Shown here: positions 16,725-25,478 of the stretch, piece by piece
How positions within the stretch are numbered: the first letter of the stretch is position 1
Layout of the letters: the number at the start of each line of letters is the position of its first letter
NCBI GenBank assembly: GCA_017644045.1
Contig: JAEPMI010000007.1
Span: 186,001 to 250,000 of the forward strand
Source of the DNA: Deltaproteobacteria bacterium
GTDB taxonomy: Bacteria > Myxococcota_A > Polyangia > Polyangiales > Houyiibacteriaceae
Length of the DNA: 64,000 bases
Direction: 5' to 3'
Notes under the pieces: generated by a model
Seen by the model: only the letters and a program-made list of their open reading frames with translations
The model's database searches: none
Told to the model about the DNA's origin: nothing
Position numbers and translations under genes: made by a program

Positions 16725-16803
16725 GGCGCCGCTTCGCGAGGGGACCGCGGGCTTGCGCTCGTGCGCTGAGCGCCCTCCCCTCCACACTCAAAGGCACACC
16801 GGA

Positions 16804-19179
16804 ATGGCGAACGACCCCTTCGATATCGAGAGCGAGCCCAACGACGACCTCGCGGCATTCGACGACTCCCCCGTCGGTGGCGGGATGGTCCTCGGCGACG
16901 ACAACGCGACGCTGAAGAAGATCAATCAGCGAAGCTCGATGGTCGGCAAGCTCATCTTCGCGACCATCGTGCTCGGCGCCGCGGGCGTCGGCGTGTGGGC
17001 GTACATGCAGAGCGAAGCGTACGACCACCGGATGGAGGTCTTCGAGCCGGTCGAGGAGATGACCGACGCGAGCCAGCGGAACGCTGCGCTCCGTGAGATC
17101 CTCGCCAACGCCGGCTTCGAGGACGTGAAGCAGCGGGCGATCATGAACCTCGGCCACTTCGAGGACGCCGAGGCCGTGCCGCTCCTCATCGAGAAGCTCC
17201 AGGAGGCCGGCGTCGTTCGCCGCTCGGCCGCCTGGGCCCTCGCAGAGATCGGCCCGCCCGCCGCCGACAACGCCGTGCCGACCCTCCTCCAGGTGCTCCC
17301 CGACACCGACGAGCGCGACCGGAACCAGGTCATCTGGACCCTCGCGGTGCTCCGCTCACAGGACCAGGCCTTCATCGACGCGATGCTCGACGCCTTCTCC
17401 AAGGGCGATCTGCAGCACATCCCCGGGTTCGACCATCGCCTGGTCACCGAGGTGCTCGGCGTCGATCGCCTGAGCTCGCCGGACCTGACCGGTCACGAGA
17501 CCGAGGCCGTCCGCCTGCTCACCGCCCACGCTCTCGCCGAGGTCGAGACCGCCGCCGTCATCGAGCCGCTCGCGCGCATGCTCGAGGCGGAAATCGCGAT
17601 GGACGAGGACGACCAGTCCACCGAGGTCATTCGCGCCTCCGCCGCCGGCCTCGGCCGCATCGGTGAGGCCGCCGCCGCCCGCCCGCTCTTCGCGGCGCTC
17701 CAGGCGAACCGGAACCTCGAAGGCACGATCCTGGACGCCCTCGAGAAGTCGACCGCCGGCCCGGACCTCGCGGTGTTCATGCACGAGGCCTCCGAGGTCG
17801 AGATGAAGCGCTCGCTCGCGCGCCTGGTGGAGAAGACCCACGACCGACGCACCGCGGACGCGCTCGCCCAGCTCCTCGACCACGAGGACCAGGAGCTCCG
17901 CTCCATCGCCGCCCTCGCGCTCGCGAACTTCAGTGACCAGCGCGCGAAGCCGGTCCTCTACGCCCTCACCACCGTCGAGGACAACGACGACCTCGTCAGT
18001 GACGCCATCGAGGCGCTGCGCTGGGTGGTCGACGAGTCCGACACCGACAAGCTCGTCGAGATGATGGAGACCCACCCCTACCGGAAGGCGGCGATCCTGC
18101 GGAACCTGGGCGCCACCGGCGACCCGGCCGCGGCCCGTCCGATGGAGAAGGAGCTCGAGGGTGACGACGTCCGCGCGGCGGGCATGTCGCTCGGCGACCT
18201 CAACGACGACGGCTCGTTCCGCGACCTGCTCAAGATGGTCGACCGCGGCGACGTCGAGATGGGCGCCACCAACGCCGCCGACCGCTCGCTCGTGAACGAG
18301 GAGCTGCTCGGCAACCGCCGCGCCGCCATTCTCGCCATGGGCCGCTACGGTCGGCTCGAGGCCGTCGAGGCCCTGATGGAGGTCGTCGAGGACGACCTGG
18401 ACGACTACGAGCTCCGTGGCCTCGCCGCGGCCTCCATCGGCCAGATCGCCGACGACGACACGATGCGAAACGTGATCAACAAGGTCCAGTCGCCGGACGT
18501 CCGCGACAACGCCAAGCGCTACTACGTGCAGGCGCTGTGGCAGAAGCCGCACCGCGACCTGAACCCGCTCCTCCTCGAGCTCATGGCGAGCGACCAGCCC
18601 GCCGAGGTGAAGCGCGCCGCGGCCATCGCCGTGGGCTACTCCGGTGACCCCGCGGTCGACGAGCGCCTCGCCAACATGCTCGACGACGAGGCCCATCGCC
18701 GCGACGCGGCCGTGGCCATCGTGCTCGGCGGCGGCCAGGCGTCGGCCGAGAAGCTCGTCGCGACCCTCGCCACCGACGGCGACCTCCGCGAGGTCCTGCA
18801 GATGTGGGTGATGAACGAGGAGAACGACTGGTTCAACCTGCTCACCACCGACATGTTCGAGAACGGCGCCATCTGGCGGCGGCTGAAGGTGGCCGAGATC
18901 CTCCGCGAGGGCGACGGCGACAACAGCTACGCCTACCCCTGGGCCAAGGCCGTGGCGGTCCTCCGCAGCGGCTGGGACGGCGTCGGCGGTCTCCGCCCGC
19001 AGCTGGTCCGCGACAAGCTCTGGGAGGCCATGGAGGGCGACGACGAAGAGAAGCGCATGCTGGTCGCCGCCGCGTTCCACGAGATCCCCGAGACCGGTCT
19101 GCTCCTTCGCGCCCGCGACGAGGGCGGCGCCATGGAAGAGGCGGCGCGCTCGGTCCTCGACGGCACCGAAGACGAGTAG
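16804..19179 (+). CDS. Membrane-anchored HEAT-repeat protein
   Basis: 791 residues. An acidic N-terminal tail of ~45 residues precedes one hydrophobic segment (LIFATIVLGAAGVGVWAYM, about residues 50-68) and then some 700 residues of alpha-helical HEAT-type repeats. Examples are DAEAVPLLIEKLQEAGVVRRSAAWALAEIG, ASAAGLGRIGEAAAARPLFAAL, LDHEDQELRSIAALALANFS and KRAAAIAVGYSGDPAVDERLANML. With no cleavable signal the protein is probably anchored with the repeats outside the cytoplasm. HEAT solenoids are protein-binding scaffolds; the partner is unknown. ATG 16804 is preceded by CCGGA. A strong antisense frame covers most of the gene but has shadow composition. It stands alone between a divergent gene and its own terminator. 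Confidence 0.85.
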   Translation: MANDPFDIESEPNDDLAAFDDSPVGGGMVLGDDNATLKKINQRSSMVGKLIFATIVLGAAGVGVWAYMQSEAYDHRMEVFEPVEEMTDASQRNAALREILANAGFEDVKQRAIMNLGHFEDAEAVPLLIEKLQEAGVVRRSAAWALAEIGPPAADNAVPTLLQVLPDTDERDRNQVIWTLAVLRSQDQAFIDAMLDAFSKGDLQHIPGFDHRLVTEVLGVDRLSSPDLTGHETEAVRLLTAHALAEVETAAVIEPLARMLEAEIAMDEDDQSTEVIRASAAGLGRIGEAAAARPLFAALQANRNLEGTILDALEKSTAGPDLAVFMHEASEVEMKRSLARLVEKTHDRRTADALAQLLDHEDQELRSIAALALANFSDQRAKPVLYALTTVEDNDDLVSDAIEALRWVVDESDTDKLVEMMETHPYRKAAILRNLGATGDPAAARPMEKELEGDDVRAAGMSLGDLNDDGSFRDLLKMVDRGDVEMGATNAADRSLVNEELLGNRRAAILAMGRYGRLEAVEALMEVVEDDLDDYELRGLAAASIGQIADDDTMRNVINKVQSPDVRDNAKRYYVQALWQKPHRDLNPLLLELMASDQPAEVKRAAAIAVGYSGDPAVDERLANMLDDEAHRRDAAVAIVLGGGQASAEKLVATLATDGDLREVLQMWVMNEENDWFNLLTTDMFENGAIWRRLKVAEILREGDGDNSYAYPWAKAVAVLRSGWDGVGGLRPQLVRDKLWEAMEGDDEEKRMLVAAAFHEIPETGLLLRARDEGGAMEEAARSVLDGTEDE

Positions 19180-19208
19180 GGCCGGCCGCCCTACCCGCTC
19201 ACGCGAAC

Positions 19209-19240
19209 GAGCCGCGCTCCCCTGGGGGGCGCGGCTCTTT
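19209..19240 (+). terminator. Intrinsic terminator of the HEAT-repeat gene
   Basis: A 14-bp stem (GAGCCGCGCTCCCC pairing with the nearly complementary GGGGGGCGCGGCTC, one mismatch) is followed by TTT. It sits 30 bp after the stop codon. Confidence 0.7.
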
Positions 19241-19278
19241 CCGTTCCGGGCTTCGTTCCACCCCGGTGTTCCCCAAAC

Positions 19279-19456
19279 GCCTCGCACAGAGTCACGGAGC
19301 CACAGAGGAACACAGAGGTTTGGGGATGACGTCGGCGCCGGCGGTTCTCGAACCGCTGCGGGGTTCGCGCGCCGGGTGGCTGGTCGCGCGGGCACTCCAA
19401 TTCGTTCTTCTCTCTGCGACCTCTGTGGCTCCGTGACTCTGTGCGCGGCAAAGCTG
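19279..19456. repeat. Palindrome-ended 178-bp repeat, copy A
   Basis: Non-coding element bounded by inverted arms: 19281-19308 and 19420-19447 are complementary over 26 bases without mismatch in the core (GAGTCACGGAGCCACAGAG type). One end carries CAAAGCTG. The inner sequence GAACACAGAGG-TTTGGGGATG followed by ACGTCGGCG is shared with copies B and C. It lies 26 bp beyond the metB stop and fills most of the 303-bp gap between the HEAT gene and metB. Confidence 0.9.
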
Positions 19457-19482
19457 AAACCGACGAGACTGGAGAGGCGACT

Positions 19483-20673
19483 CTACGCGTGGTCGAGGGC
19501 CCGCAGCAGGTCCGCGAGGAGGTCGTCGGGGTCCTCGACGCCGACCGCGTAGCGGATCAGACCGTCCTTGATGCCAACCGCCTCGCGCTGCTCGGTGGTG
19601 AGCTCGAAGAAGCTCATCAGGGCCGGCTGCTCGATGAGGCTCTCGACGCCGCCGAGGCTCGGGGCGATGCGTGGGATGCGGGCGGCGTCCACGACGCGGC
19701 TGCCGGCGTCGAGGCCGTCTTTCAGCTCGAAGGTCACGACGCCGCCGAAGCCGGTCATGAGGCTCTTGGCGGTCTCGTGGTTCGGGTGGCTGGCCAGACC
19801 CGGGTACCAGACGCGCGCGACCTTCGGGTGGCCCTCGAGGGTCTCGGCGATGCGCTGGGCGCTCGCGTTCTGCTGCGCGACGCGGAGCGCGAGGGTCTTG
19901 GTGCCGCGGAGGAGCAGGTACGCCGCGTGGGGATCGAGGACACCACCGAGCACGTTGCGGAGCTCGCGGACGATGCCGACCAGACCCTCCTTGCCGGCGA
20001 TGACGCCGCCGAGGACGTCGTTGTGGCCGCCGAGGTACTTGGTCGCGCTGTGCACCACGAGGTCGATGCCGTGCTCGACCGGTCGGAGGTTGATCGGCGT
20101 GGCGAAGGTGCTGTCGATCATCGTCTTGATGCGACGCTCCTTGCAGATGGCGGCGAGCCGCTTCAGGTCCGGCACCGTCTGGTACGGGTTCGTCGGCGCC
20201 TCGCTGATGACCAGCTTGGTCTCCTTGCGGAGCGCGCCCTCGAGCGCGTCGACGTCCGCTGGAGGAACGAGCGTGCTCTCGACGCCGAAGCGATCGAGGA
20301 AGTGCGTCACGAACTGCCGCGTCCGCCGGTAGCAGTCGCTGAAGAGCACCACGTGCGAGCCCGCCTTCGTGAGCGCGAGGATCGCGGTGGTGACCGCCGC
20401 CATCCCGCTGGAGAACGCGGCCGCGTCCTGCGCGTTCTCGAGCGCCGCGAGCTTCTTCTCGAAGAGCCGCACCGTCGGGTTCCCGTAGCGCCCGTACTCC
20501 TCGGTGCGCTCGGTCCGCCCCTCGAAGAACGCCTTCAGCTCGGCCGTGTCCTCGAAGGTGTAGGTCGCCGTCTGGACGATCGGCGCCGTCATCGCCGCCT
20601 CCGGATGGCGGCGCGGCTCCCCGCCGTGGACGGTGACCGTGGCGGGGGCGTGCTTCGGGGCGTCGTCGCTCAT
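19483..20673 (-). CDS. metB: Cystathionine gamma-synthase / Cys-Met PLP enzyme
   Basis: PLP-dependent trans-sulfuration enzyme of the Cys/Met metabolism family, 396 residues. Visible landmarks are PIVQTATYTFED, YGRYGNPTVRLFEKKLAALE, FSSGMAAVTTAILAL, the PLP-lysine segment DLVVHSATKYLGGHNDVLGG (Lys near residue 200) and SLGGVESLIEQPALMSF near the C-terminus, which matches gamma-synthase/gamma-lyase members. Cystathionine gamma-synthase, methionine gamma-lyase and O-acyl-homoserine sulfhydrylase are hard to separate by sequence alone. ATG 20673 is preferred over an upstream in-frame ATG that would lie inside repeat copy B. The gene is monocistronic and flanked on both sides by the palindrome-ended repeat. 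Confidence 0.88.
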   Translation of the reverse strand: MSDDAPKHAPATVTVHGGEPRRHPEAAMTAPIVQTATYTFEDTAELKAFFEGRTERTEEYGRYGNPTVRLFEKKLAALENAQDAAAFSSGMAAVTTAILALTKAGSHVVLFSDCYRRTRQFVTHFLDRFGVESTLVPPADVDALEGALRKETKLVISEAPTNPYQTVPDLKRLAAICKERRIKTMIDSTFATPINLRPVEHGIDLVVHSATKYLGGHNDVLGGVIAGKEGLVGIVRELRNVLGGVLDPHAAYLLLRGTKTLALRVAQQNASAQRIAETLEGHPKVARVWYPGLASHPNHETAKSLMTGFGGVVTFELKDGLDAGSRVVDAARIPRIAPSLGGVESLIEQPALMSFFELTTEQREAVGIKDGLIRYAVGVEDPDDLLADLLRALDHA

Positions 20674-20735
20674 CGCGGCGGAGCCTAGCTCACTCGTCCC
20701 CCAGCGTCCCTTTCGTCGCCCGCTCGTCCCGATTC

Positions 20736-20914
20736 CAGCTTTGCCTCGCACTGAGTCACGGAGTCACGGAGTCACAGAGAGAACGAACGAATGGGACTGC
20801 CGGCGCGACCAGTGACCCGGCACGCGAACCGCCTGGCGACTCGAGAGACGGCAGCGCCGACGTCATCCCCCAATCCTCTGTGCTCCTCTGTGGCTCCGTG
20901 ACTCCGTGCGAGGC
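20736..20914. repeat. Palindrome-ended 179-bp repeat, copy B (inverted orientation)
   Basis: Same element as copies A and C but in the opposite orientation. The right arm 20885-20914 (CCTCTGTGGCTCCGTGACTC...) pairs with the left arm 20743-20779, which has one extra GAGTCACG unit. The CAAAGCTG end is on the left. It lies 47 bp beyond the stop of the DUF1993 gene and fills most of the 288-bp gap before metB. Confidence 0.9.
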
Positions 20915-20961
20915 GTTCAGGCCCCAACGGGCACATCGAAGCCCAGCGGGGTGAACGGGGC

Positions 20962-21474
20962 TCAGAGATCCTGGATGTCGATGCTACCGATGTAGTCGCG
21001 CTTCCCGAGCTCGACGCCGTTGGTGCGCAGGATCGCGTAGGCCATGCACAGGTGGAAGTAGCAGTTGGGGAGCGCCCAGCTGTTGAGGTACTCGCCGGCG
21101 AGGGCGCCCTTCCCGGGGAGGAAGGGCAGCGCGACGACGCGCTCCTCCGCACCGTCGAAGTCGCTCGGCTCGAAGCTGGCGAGGTACTCGCGGGTCTTGG
21201 CGATGCGCGCGTGGAGCTCGGCGAGCGTCTTCTCGTCGTCGGCGTCCTTGGGAGCCTCTTTGCCGGTCATCCGGGCAGCGGCGAACTTGGCGGTGTCGCA
21301 CGCCCCCTGGACCTGCTGCGCCAGCGCGTACTGGTCGATCGCCAGGCGGGCCTGGACCCAGCGCTCGGGGTCGGCCTTCCGGCTGTCGGCGAAGGCGGCG
21401 GCCTTCTCGAGCCAGCCATCCAGGTTGCCCAGCATCTTGCTGAGCTGCGGCACGGTCGCGTCGTAGAGCGGCAT
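20962..21474 (-). CDS. DUF1993 family protein
   Basis: 170 residues, all helical, matching the DUF1993 family whose predicted fold is a DinB-like four-helix bundle. Signatures are YDATVPQLSKMLGNLDGWLEKAAAFA near the start, ARLAIDQYALAQQVQGACDTAKFAAARMTG and the C-terminal LPNCYFHLCMAYAILRTNGVELGKRDYIG. Function is unknown. It is a single gene with repeat copy C upstream and copy B downstream. A reasonable start is ATG 21474, preceded by GGAGGGAACC. Confidence 0.88.
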   Translation of the reverse strand: MPLYDATVPQLSKMLGNLDGWLEKAAAFADSRKADPERWVQARLAIDQYALAQQVQGACDTAKFAAARMTGKEAPKDADDEKTLAELHARIAKTREYLASFEPSDFDGAEERVVALPFLPGKGALAGEYLNSWALPNCYFHLCMAYAILRTNGVELGKRDYIGSIDIQDL

Positions 21475-21558
21475 TCGGGTTCCCTCCAGGCTCCACTCGT
21501 CGCCCTGCCCTTCCCCGCGTTACCCGCCAGGCTTCACTGAGCCCGATGAGCCCTAGGG

Positions 21559-21736
21559 CCTCGCACGGAGTCACGGAGCCACAGAGGAACACAGAGGTTT
21601 GGGGATGACGTCGGCGCTGCCGTCTCTCGAGTCGTCAGGCGGTTCGCGTGCCGGGTGCGCGTCGCGCCGGCAATCCCATTCCATTCGTTCTCTCCGTGAA
21701 CTCTGTGGCTCCGTGACTCCGTGCGAGGCAAAGCTG
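21559..21736. repeat. Palindrome-ended 178-bp repeat, copy C
   Basis: The arms 21559-21587 and 21701-21729 are perfect 29-bp inverted repeats (GCCTCGCACGGAGTCACGGA... and its complement), followed by CAAAGCTG at 21729-21736. Its first 57 bases differ from copy A at only one position. With the nuo terminator it accounts for the 338-bp gap between the DUF1993 gene and nuoI. Confidence 0.92.
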
Positions 21737-21762
21737 CAACCGCCACGAGTGGGTGACGGACG

Positions 21763-21797
21763 AAGAACGCCCCCGCGCCGGAAGCACGGGGGCGTCG
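21763..21797 (-). terminator. Intrinsic terminator of the nuo operon
   Basis: On the minus strand ACGCCCCCGTGC-TTCCG-GCGCGGGGGCGTT is followed by CTT, forming a strong GC stem 16 bp past the nuoI stop at 21813. Confidence 0.75.
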
Positions 21798-21812
21798 CTG
21801 GAAGCCTGGAGC

Positions 21813-22406
21813 TCAGTGGCCCTTGAGGCGATCGATGCCCGGGTGGGTCGGGTCGCCGGGCTCGTGGCGCGGGTTGGCCGTGAGGTACGTGCCGTCGCGG
21901 CCGGGGAGCTCGAGCAGGGTCTCCTTCTCGTAGAGGAAGTGGGACCGCTCGGTGCTCGGGGGCATGTGCATACCGGTGTCCATGCGGATGGCGTCGCAGG
22001 GGCAGGCCTCGACGCAGTAGCCGCAGAAGATGCAGCGGAGCTCGTCGATGACGAAGCGCGCCGGGTAGCGCTCGTAGCCGTAGCGCGGGTCGTCCGGCTC
22101 GTACTCGGCCGGCTCGATGTGAATGCACTGCGCGGGGCAGGCGGTGCTGCAGCAGAGGCACGCCACGCAACGGGGCGAGCCGTCGGAGCGCTGGGTGAGG
22201 CGGTGGATACCGCGGAAGCGAGCGGGGTACTCCCGCTTCTCCTCCGGGTAGCGCACCGTCGCGATCTCCTTCTCTTCCTCCGGTCCGAAGGTGTTCTTGA
22301 AGAAACGCTTCATGGTCTTGCCCAGACCCGCCGCGATGGCAGGCACGTAGACCTGCTCGCTCATGGTGCGCTTGGGCTTGGTGATGACTTTGACGCCAAT
22401 GGTCAT
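21813..22406 (-). CDS. nuoI: NADH-quinone oxidoreductase subunit I
   Basis: Peripheral-arm subunit of complex I carrying clusters N6a and N6b. The 197-residue protein has two ferredoxin-type motifs, CVACLCCSTACPAQCI (residue ~80) and CIFCGYCVEACPCDAI (residue ~124), each with the CxxCxxCxxxCP spacing. The C-terminus (YLTANPRHEPGDPTHPGIDRLKGH) is longer than in E. coli. An alternative start is ATG 22364 (MSEQVYVP), since the first 14 residues are not conserved in the family. It is 34 bp after nuoH and ends the operon before a strong terminator. Confidence 0.96.
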   Translation of the reverse strand: MTIGVKVITKPKRTMSEQVYVPAIAAGLGKTMKRFFKNTFGPEEEKEIATVRYPEEKREYPARFRGIHRLTQRSDGSPRCVACLCCSTACPAQCIHIEPAEYEPDDPRYGYERYPARFVIDELRCIFCGYCVEACPCDAIRMDTGMHMPPSTERSHFLYEKETLLELPGRDGTYLTANPRHEPGDPTHPGIDRLKGH

Positions 22407-22440
22407 GGAATCGCTCTCGTCTCGGGTCTCGAAGGAGGCT

Positions 22441-23859
22441 TCAGGAAAGGCCCAGAATCCAAAGGGCCATGATCAGGATGTTGATCAGGGCGAGGGGCAG
22501 GACGCCCTTCCAGCAGAGGGCCATGATCTGGTCGTAGCGGAAGCGCGGGAGCGACCAGCGGACCATGAGCTGGAACCAGACGAAGACGACGATCTTCGCG
22601 AGGAAGCCGCCGACCTGAATGGCCAGCACGCCCCAGTGGGCCATCGGGATCTGGTCCTCGAGCACCCAGTTGGTGCCGGGGATGGCGATCTCCCAGTCGA
22701 AGGGCAGGTCGAAGCCGCCGTGGGTCAGGAAGGGGATGTCCCAGCCACCGAAGAAGAGCACCGTGGCCAGGGCGGAGAGCACCACGACCTCGACGAACTC
22801 GCCGGTGAAGAACATGCCGAACTTCATCCCCGAGTACTCGGTCAGGTAACCACCGACGAGCTCGGACTCACCCTCGGGCGCATCGAAGGGGATGCGCTTG
22901 GTCTCTGCAATGGCGCAGGTGAGGTAGAGGATGAAGGGGATCCAGAGCGGCGGGTAGACGATGCCCCAGAAGTTCTCCGACTGGTACGCCGCCATCTCCT
23001 CGAGACGGAGCGTGTTGTAGAGCATGAAGCAGGGGACGATGGTCAGGCCGAGGGCGACCTCGTAGCTCACCATCTGGCTGGCGGCGCGAATGCCGCCCAT
23101 CAGCGAGTACTTGTTGTCGGAGGCGTAGCCACCGACCGCCGCGCCGATGATGCCGGTGCCGGCGACCGCGAAGATGAAGAGGATGCCGACGTTCAGCGAC
23201 GCGATCTGGAGCGGCACGACGGCACTCTCGAGCGTCGCCGGGTCGGTCGAGAACGGGATGTGCGCGTCCCAGTAGTCCAGGTAGAGCACGTCCGCGAAGG
23301 GGATCACGGCGAAGCTCGCGATGGCCGGGATCAGCGTGATGATCGGCGCGATCGAGAAGAGGAACTTGTCCGCCTTGGGCGGCATGAAGTCCTCTTTCCA
23401 GATCATCTTCAGCGCATCCGCGAGCGGGTGCAGCAGGCCGAGCAGCGTGATGGTGCCGCCGCCTTCGACGATCTTGGTGTGCGCCTTGTAGCCCGCCATC
23501 GAGACGAGGCCGAGCAGGCCGAGCACGGGGATCGCGATGTAGTAGACCTTCGCCTCGAGCCCGAAGAGCACGGGCTCCTCGCGGAAGAGGAGCAGAATGG
23601 CCAGCAGCGCGACGGCCAGGAACATCCCGAACCACGAGAGGTAGGCGCCGGCGCGAAGCGGGGCGCGGAGGCCGTCTAGCATCGCGACGACGCCCTTCGG
23701 GAGCGGGATGCCGGCGCGGTGCGGACCCACGCGGTCCTGCATCATCGCGGACTGCCGACGCTCGGCCCAGACCAGGGCGGGAGCGAAGGCGCCGACGACG
23801 ACGAGGAGCACGAAGAGGATCTTCGCGACGGCTGCGATCAGAATGCCGGTGGTGCTCAC
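22441..23859 (-). CDS. nuoH: NADH-quinone oxidoreductase subunit H
   Basis: Membrane subunit of complex I at the quinone-binding junction. Conserved blocks are ERRQSAMMQDRVGPHRAG (loop near residue 40), ADALKMIWKEDFMPPKAD, the RAASQMVSYEVALGL segment, and AETKRIPFDAPEGESELVGGYLTEYSGM, which forms part of the quinone tunnel. At 472 residues it is much longer than the usual 320-345. The extra length lies in loops (FADVLYLDYWDAHIPFSTDPATLE, and FDLPFDWEIAIPGTNWVLEDQI near the C-terminus). GTG 23859 is the best start, 4 bp after the nuoG stop; the in-frame ATG further upstream lies within nuoG. Confidence 0.95.
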   Translation of the reverse strand: MSTTGILIAAVAKILFVLLVVVGAFAPALVWAERRQSAMMQDRVGPHRAGIPLPKGVVAMLDGLRAPLRAGAYLSWFGMFLAVALLAILLLFREEPVLFGLEAKVYYIAIPVLGLLGLVSMAGYKAHTKIVEGGGTITLLGLLHPLADALKMIWKEDFMPPKADKFLFSIAPIITLIPAIASFAVIPFADVLYLDYWDAHIPFSTDPATLESAVVPLQIASLNVGILFIFAVAGTGIIGAAVGGYASDNKYSLMGGIRAASQMVSYEVALGLTIVPCFMLYNTLRLEEMAAYQSENFWGIVYPPLWIPFILYLTCAIAETKRIPFDAPEGESELVGGYLTEYSGMKFGMFFTGEFVEVVVLSALATVLFFGGWDIPFLTHGGFDLPFDWEIAIPGTNWVLEDQIPMAHWGVLAIQVGGFLAKIVVFVWFQLMVRWSLPRFRYDQIMALCWKGVLPLALINILIMALWILGLS

Positions 23860-23863
23860 GCTC

Positions 23864-25477
23864 TCACTCCGCGGGGGCCGGGGCCGCCGAGGCCGGGGCC
23901 GGGGATGGGGTCGCCGCGGCGGCGCTCTGGGCGAGCGCGGCACGAACGTCGGCGACACGGGTGAAGCCGAGGGGCGAGTCGAGCTCCTCGGCGATCTGGG
24001 CGATCGTCTTCCAGGCCGGCTCGACGCCCGCGGGCGCCGGGATGGCGCGCTGGAAGGTCTGCGCCATGCCCTTGCCGTTCACGAAGGTGCCGAAGCTCTC
24101 GGCCCAGCTCGCGACGGGGAGGACGATGGACGCCAGGTCCGAGAGCGGACCGTCGTTCGGGGTCAGGCAGATGAGCGTCTCCAGCTTGAGGAGCGGCTCG
24201 AGCTGAGCGGCGTCCTCTTCGCAGATGGCGCCGAGCACCACGAGCGCCTCGACCTCGCCGGCCATGACGTCCTGGATGAGGTCCTCGGTGTCCTCGAGCG
24301 ACCCACCGGCGGCCGCCAGAGCGCCCGCGCGGTTCGGGTTGTGGTCGGTGCTGCGGAGGATGTCGTCGCCCTTCCAGTCGGGGCGAGCGGCGAGGTAGCG
24401 CTTCTCCGCGCCGACGGCCTCGGCGAGGCGGGCGAGCGCGTAGTTGTCCTCGCTCGAGTGGAGCGCGCTGAACACGAAGCCGATCTTCGCGCCCTCGGTC
24501 TGCTCGAGGCGGAGCGCGACGTCGTCGATGGCCTCTTCCGGGAGCACGGCCTCGGGCTCGTCGCCGCGGCCGATGGTCGCGGTGGTGACGCGGGCTTCGC
24601 TGACCTCCGTGTAGGTCATCATGCCGTCGTCACACATCCAGAACTTGTTGACGTCCATGTTGTCGCGCGGGCGGAGGCGGTAGACCTTGCCGTAGCGCGA
24701 GTCGTAGTCGACGTGCGTGTTGCAGCCGGTGGCGCAGCCGGAGCAGACGCCTTCGACCGACTTCAGGAACCAGACGCGCGCCTTGAAGCGGAAGTCGCGG
24801 CTGGTGAGCGCGCCGACCGGGCAGACGTGCTCGGTCATCAGCGTGTAGTCGTGGTCGAGCTCGCGGCCCGGCGCGAGGACGATCTCGTTGCGGTTGCCGC
24901 GCTCGCGCATGTCGAGCACCGGGTCGCCGACGAGCTCGTCGCAGACGCGGATGCAGCGCGTGCACATGATGCAGCGCTCGGCGTCGTAGACGATGGTCTC
25001 GCCGAAGCGGACGCCCTTGGGCTTGTGCACCGGCTCGGTGCGCTTGCGCTTCAGGTCGGCCTGGTGGTCGAGCCAGTAGTCCTGGAGCTTGCACTCACCG
25101 GCCTGGTCGCAGATCGGGCAGTCGACCGGATGGTTGAGGAGCAGGAACTCCTGCACCGAGTGCTGCGCCTTCTCGACGTCCTCGGAGACGGAGTCGACCT
25201 CCATGTCCGGGTGCACCTCGACCTGACACGCCGGCATGAGCTTCGGCTTGGTGTCGGGCACGTACGCGCCCTTCTTCTCGTCGAAGCGCATGATCGGCAT
25301 CTGCATCTGCCGACCGCTCTTGATGTGCACCAGGCACATCCGGCAGTTCGCCGCGATGCTGAGACCCGGGTGCCAGCAGTAGTGGGGGATCTCGATCCCG
25401 GCGCGCCACGCGGCGCGCATGATCGTGTCCCCCTTCTCGAAGGGAATCGTCTGACCGTTCAGGGAGAAAGTGGGCAT
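23864..25477 (-). CDS. nuoG: NADH-quinone oxidoreductase subunit G (short form)
   Basis: Iron-sulfur subunit of the peripheral arm, 537 residues. The N-terminal 2Fe-2S ferredoxin domain has HYCWHPGLSIAANCRMCLV. Next come LNHPVDCPICDQAGECKLQDY (His/Cys4 cluster), CIMCTRCIRVCDE and CPVGAL for 4Fe-4S clusters, and the VCSGCATGCNTHVDY cluster that begins the molybdopterin-like domain. The remaining ~300 residues are a reduced molybdopterin-type domain (LVVLGAICEEDAAQLEPLL, FGTFVNGKGMAQTF), shorter than E. coli NuoG (~900 aa). An Ala/Pro-rich tail closes the protein. ATG 25477, one base after the nuoD stop, is preferred to ATG 25501 inside nuoD. nuoE and nuoF, usually between D and G, are absent here. 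Confidence 0.94.
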   Translation of the reverse strand: MPTFSLNGQTIPFEKGDTIMRAAWRAGIEIPHYCWHPGLSIAANCRMCLVHIKSGRQMQMPIMRFDEKKGAYVPDTKPKLMPACQVEVHPDMEVDSVSEDVEKAQHSVQEFLLLNHPVDCPICDQAGECKLQDYWLDHQADLKRKRTEPVHKPKGVRFGETIVYDAERCIMCTRCIRVCDELVGDPVLDMRERGNRNEIVLAPGRELDHDYTLMTEHVCPVGALTSRDFRFKARVWFLKSVEGVCSGCATGCNTHVDYDSRYGKVYRLRPRDNMDVNKFWMCDDGMMTYTEVSEARVTTATIGRGDEPEAVLPEEAIDDVALRLEQTEGAKIGFVFSALHSSEDNYALARLAEAVGAEKRYLAARPDWKGDDILRSTDHNPNRAGALAAAGGSLEDTEDLIQDVMAGEVEALVVLGAICEEDAAQLEPLLKLETLICLTPNDGPLSDLASIVLPVASWAESFGTFVNGKGMAQTFQRAIPAPAGVEPAWKTIAQIAEELDSPLGFTRVADVRAALAQSAAAATPSPAPASAAPAPAE

Positions 25478-25478
25478 C

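Noticed and set aside
17356-19395. 679-residue minus-strand frame over the HEAT gene
   Set aside because: Shadow composition (His/Leu/Gly/Arg-rich) and runs through the terminator and a repeat copy.
19279-21736. CRISPR array formed by the three repeats
   Set aside because: Copies are over 800 bp apart, one is inverted, genes lie between them and there are no cas genes.
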